DNA of 6,748 nucleotides from assembly GCA_022447165.1 (NCBI GenBank), contig JAKVBR010000091.1, positions 1 to 6,748 on the forward strand, written 5' to 3'. Both the position numbers and the translations under genes were made by a program. The notes under the pieces were generated by a model. It saw only the letters and a program-made list of their open reading frames with translations, was not told the DNA's origin and ran no database searches. This document shows, one piece after another, positions 5,441-6,748 of the stretch. The stretch's first letter is position 1; each line of letters opens with the position of its first letter. The DNA is from Phycisphaerales bacterium. Its GTDB lineage: Bacteria; Planctomycetota; Phycisphaerae; Phycisphaerales; SM1A02.

Positions 5441-5920
5441 ATGCCGAATATGCTTGTTGAACTCTACGAAGGGAAGCAGAAGGCGGGTACGTTTGAAGTG
5501 AATGTTGAAGCGCAGCCAACAACTGTTGTTGTTGACCCGTCTCAAAACGAGATTTTTTTGAAATGGGATTCGACCTTAGATGACTCAAAGAGAATTCGTG
5601 GGTGCATCGTATGCGGGGGCGACTTATATAAGGAACAAATGTTTCCTCAAGTGACTGGCATTGTGATTGTGCTTGCATTCGCAGGCGCTGTTGCAGGCAT
5701 CCTTGGGCTCGTCACAACTTGGGTGATGCTCATTGCGATGAGCGTTGTCTTGATTTTGGACATCTTGATTTTGTTTGTCGTTAAAACTCGGCTCTCTTGT
5801 TACGCTTGCAACGCTCAGTTCAGCCAAACAACCATTGCTCAATATCACAAGCAATGGGATCCAGACAAAGCAGCGCAACTCAAGCGTTTATCAGAAGAGC
5901 CAGATTCCAAGGTGCATTGA
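5441..5920 (+). CDS. Two-TM protein with CxxC pairs flanking the membrane hairpin
   Basis: A 159-aa protein, function unknown. The N-terminal 50 residues look like a small beta-rich cytosolic segment (LVELYEGKQKAGTFEV, PTTVVVDPSQNEIFLKW). Then come Cys55-x2-Cys58 (GCIVCGG), a membrane segment at about 71-91, a very short turn, a second at about 94-114, then Cys120-x2-Cys123 (SCYACNAQF) and a charged tail. The two CxxC pairs end up on the same side of the membrane and could form one zinc ribbon split by a TM hairpin. I recall similar proteins in planctomycetes with a rubredoxin/zinc-ribbon-like look, but no name. AAGGG at 5430-5434 lies 6 nt before the ATG; Met4 is an alternative start. Its 3' end overlaps the convergent gene by 30 bp. 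Confidence 0.85.
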   Translation: MPNMLVELYEGKQKAGTFEVNVEAQPTTVVVDPSQNEIFLKWDSTLDDSKRIRGCIVCGGDLYKEQMFPQVTGIVIVLAFAGAVAGILGLVTTWVMLIAMSVVLILDILILFVVKTRLSCYACNAQFSQTTIAQYHKQWDPDKAAQLKRLSEEPDSKVH

Positions 5921-6421
5921 AAAGTAGAGCGCAATCAGGAAGCAAACGCAAATCGCTGAAAATTTCACTGCTTCTTTGATTGAACATCTAAAAAAGGAAA
6001 TGATGCCAATCGTAAACAATATGTATTGCATGATTGACATGACGATCACCCGTCCGATTCCGCTTTGTAACTGAATTACACGGAGTGCTTCCGCACATAG
6101 CACGATGGCTAAACACCGCGTTGCAGTAAGTATGAGTCCGCCAAACTCTACTCGTTTTCTCCATGCTTCAATTCGCAAAGCAAGCATAAGCAAAAGAGAG
6201 AGAACGATGATTCTGCCGCCCTCTCTAAACAGTTCATGTGCTGTTTCCGTGATGCCCACATGACCTGCATCACCATAAAATCCTGTCGAACCAGATAACA
6301 GTCCTGAAAGTAACACGCCTGAGCCAATTGCAGCGACTGTGACTGCAAGCCAAATGCCACCTCTATTCGGCGGCGAAATGAACGCTTCAGATTTCTGATT
6401 ATCTGACATGTTGGTGACCAT
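5891..6421 (-). CDS. Multi-pass membrane protein, unknown function
   Basis: A 176-aa hydrophobic protein with about five predicted membrane segments at roughly 24-42, 70-84, 94-114, 123-145 and 152-175. It begins with a short polar, probably cytosolic N-terminus (MSDNQKSEAFISPPNRGG). Loop residues between segments 1 and 2 include GDAGHVGITETAHELFREGG, and a basic patch EAWRKRVEF lies between 2 and 3. No catalytic motif is visible and I do not recognise the family. The start is ATG 6421 or Met5 at 6409; neither has a clear Shine-Dalgarno. The next gene starts divergently only 21-33 nt away. The last ten codons are antisense to the end of the 5441 gene. It could be a regulatory or transport accessory subunit, but nothing shows that. 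Confidence 0.78.
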   Translation of the reverse strand: MVTNMSDNQKSEAFISPPNRGGIWLAVTVAAIGSGVLLSGLLSGSTGFYGDAGHVGITETAHELFREGGRIIVLSLLLMLALRIEAWRKRVEFGGLILTATRCLAIVLCAEALRVIQLQSGIGRVIVMSIMQYILFTIGIISFFRCSIKEAVKFSAICVCFLIALYFSMHLGIWLF

Positions 6422-6442
6422 CAGTGAGTACAGTACCGAAAT

Positions 6443-6748
6443 ATGAATGTCCTGCTTATCACAACACTCACATTCCTTACTTTGTTTTCGACTGGATTTT
6501 CCAGTGAACCCATTACGCTATCAACTGGCGAAACGCTAAACGTAGACATCATTTCGCAGAATGAACAAGAAATAGTCGTCGAACATGAAATCCTAGGGGT
6601 CATGACCCTGCCAATTGAAAATGTGTCTATTCCCCCATCAACAAAACATCAAACTGATGAAGGTGAGGTAAAGCAAGAAAATGAACATGTTGAATCGCAA
6701 TCACCATGGAGTCACCGAATAACGCTCGGGTTTGGTTATCAACAAAGC
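6443..6748 (+). CDS. Exported protein, likely DUF481-type outer-membrane protein (3' end outside window)
   Basis: The frame is open from ATG 6443 to the window end (102 residues, no stop). It starts with a hydrophobic segment MNVLLITTLTFLTLFSTGFS, a plausible signal peptide with possible cleavage near residue 20-21, though the n-region lacks Lys or Arg. There follows ITLSTGETLNVDIIS...VVEHEILGVMTLPIENVS (about 24-62), which resembles the small beta module in front of many DUF481 proteins (sequence of the form 'GD.l.G.i..v.hp.lG.l.ip...i'). After a polar, Glu/Gln-rich linker (65-88), WSHRITLGFGYQQS looks like the first strand of a beta-barrel. I infer a DUF481-like or similar outer-membrane protein; the barrel itself is not in the window. 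No good ribosome binding site is visible. Confidence 0.75.
   Translation, partial: MNVLLITTLTFLTLFSTGFSSEPITLSTGETLNVDIISQNEQEIVVEHEILGVMTLPIENVSIPPSTKHQTDEGEVKQENEHVESQSPWSHRITLGFGYQQS

Noticed and set aside
5396..5545. N-terminal extension of tmk to an upstream ATG at 5545
   Set aside because: It would overlap the divergent 5441 gene antisense, and its basic translation (MRRVNNNSCWLRF) is outside the family length.
6421..6603. 60-aa minus-strand frame at the right end
   Set aside because: It is antisense to the exported-protein frame, which has a signal peptide and a DUF481-like pattern and stays open to the window end.

Overview
The window reads as ordinary bacterial chromosome. I infer a member of the Planctomycetota, probably close to the Phycisphaerae. 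The AlaRS stretch around nt 880-925 (GLRAVFGERYPDPVRVV), the sugar-phosphate-isomerase-like protein opening with SLAQWSLHK, and the two-TM protein carrying split CxxC pairs all match my memory of planctomycetal proteins. This is recognition, not a search, and the phylum call is moderate confidence.

Layout. (1) nt 2-3920, plus strand, is a tight four-gene block: the C-terminal part of alaS (5' end outside the window), a 109-aa unknown protein overlapping alaS by ATGA, a metal-dependent TIM-barrel protein of the sugar phosphate isomerase/epimerase family, and an MDR-family dehydrogenase starting 2 nt after the previous stop. No terminator is visible between them, so they are likely co-transcribed. 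(2) nt 3921-4255 is a gene-free stretch between convergent genes. It holds a striking 33-nt-arm helix enclosing about 94 nt (a candidate structured RNA on the plus strand), a textbook intrinsic terminator for the minus strand, and a smaller hairpin. (3) nt 4256-4489, minus strand, encodes a 77-aa two-TM protein with a strong Shine-Dalgarno and a repeat-rich AT-biased leader (4490-4723). (4) nt 4724-5395, minus strand, is thymidylate kinase (tmk). (5) nt 5441-5920, plus strand, is a two-TM protein with a zinc-ribbon-like CxxC pair on each side of the TM hairpin. (6) nt 5891-6421, minus strand, is a multi-TM protein whose 3' end overlaps the previous gene by 30 bp. (7) nt 6443-6748, plus strand, is the start of an exported protein that resembles DUF481 outer-membrane proteins and runs off the window.

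The recognisable genes are housekeeping (tRNA charging, dTTP synthesis) or general metabolism. I see no mobile element, CRISPR array, tRNA or rRNA. The most interesting object is the undescribed-looking RNA helix at 3945-4104, whose three symmetric internal loops all consist of G/A on the plus strand. It is a candidate new structured RNA, not a demonstrated one.
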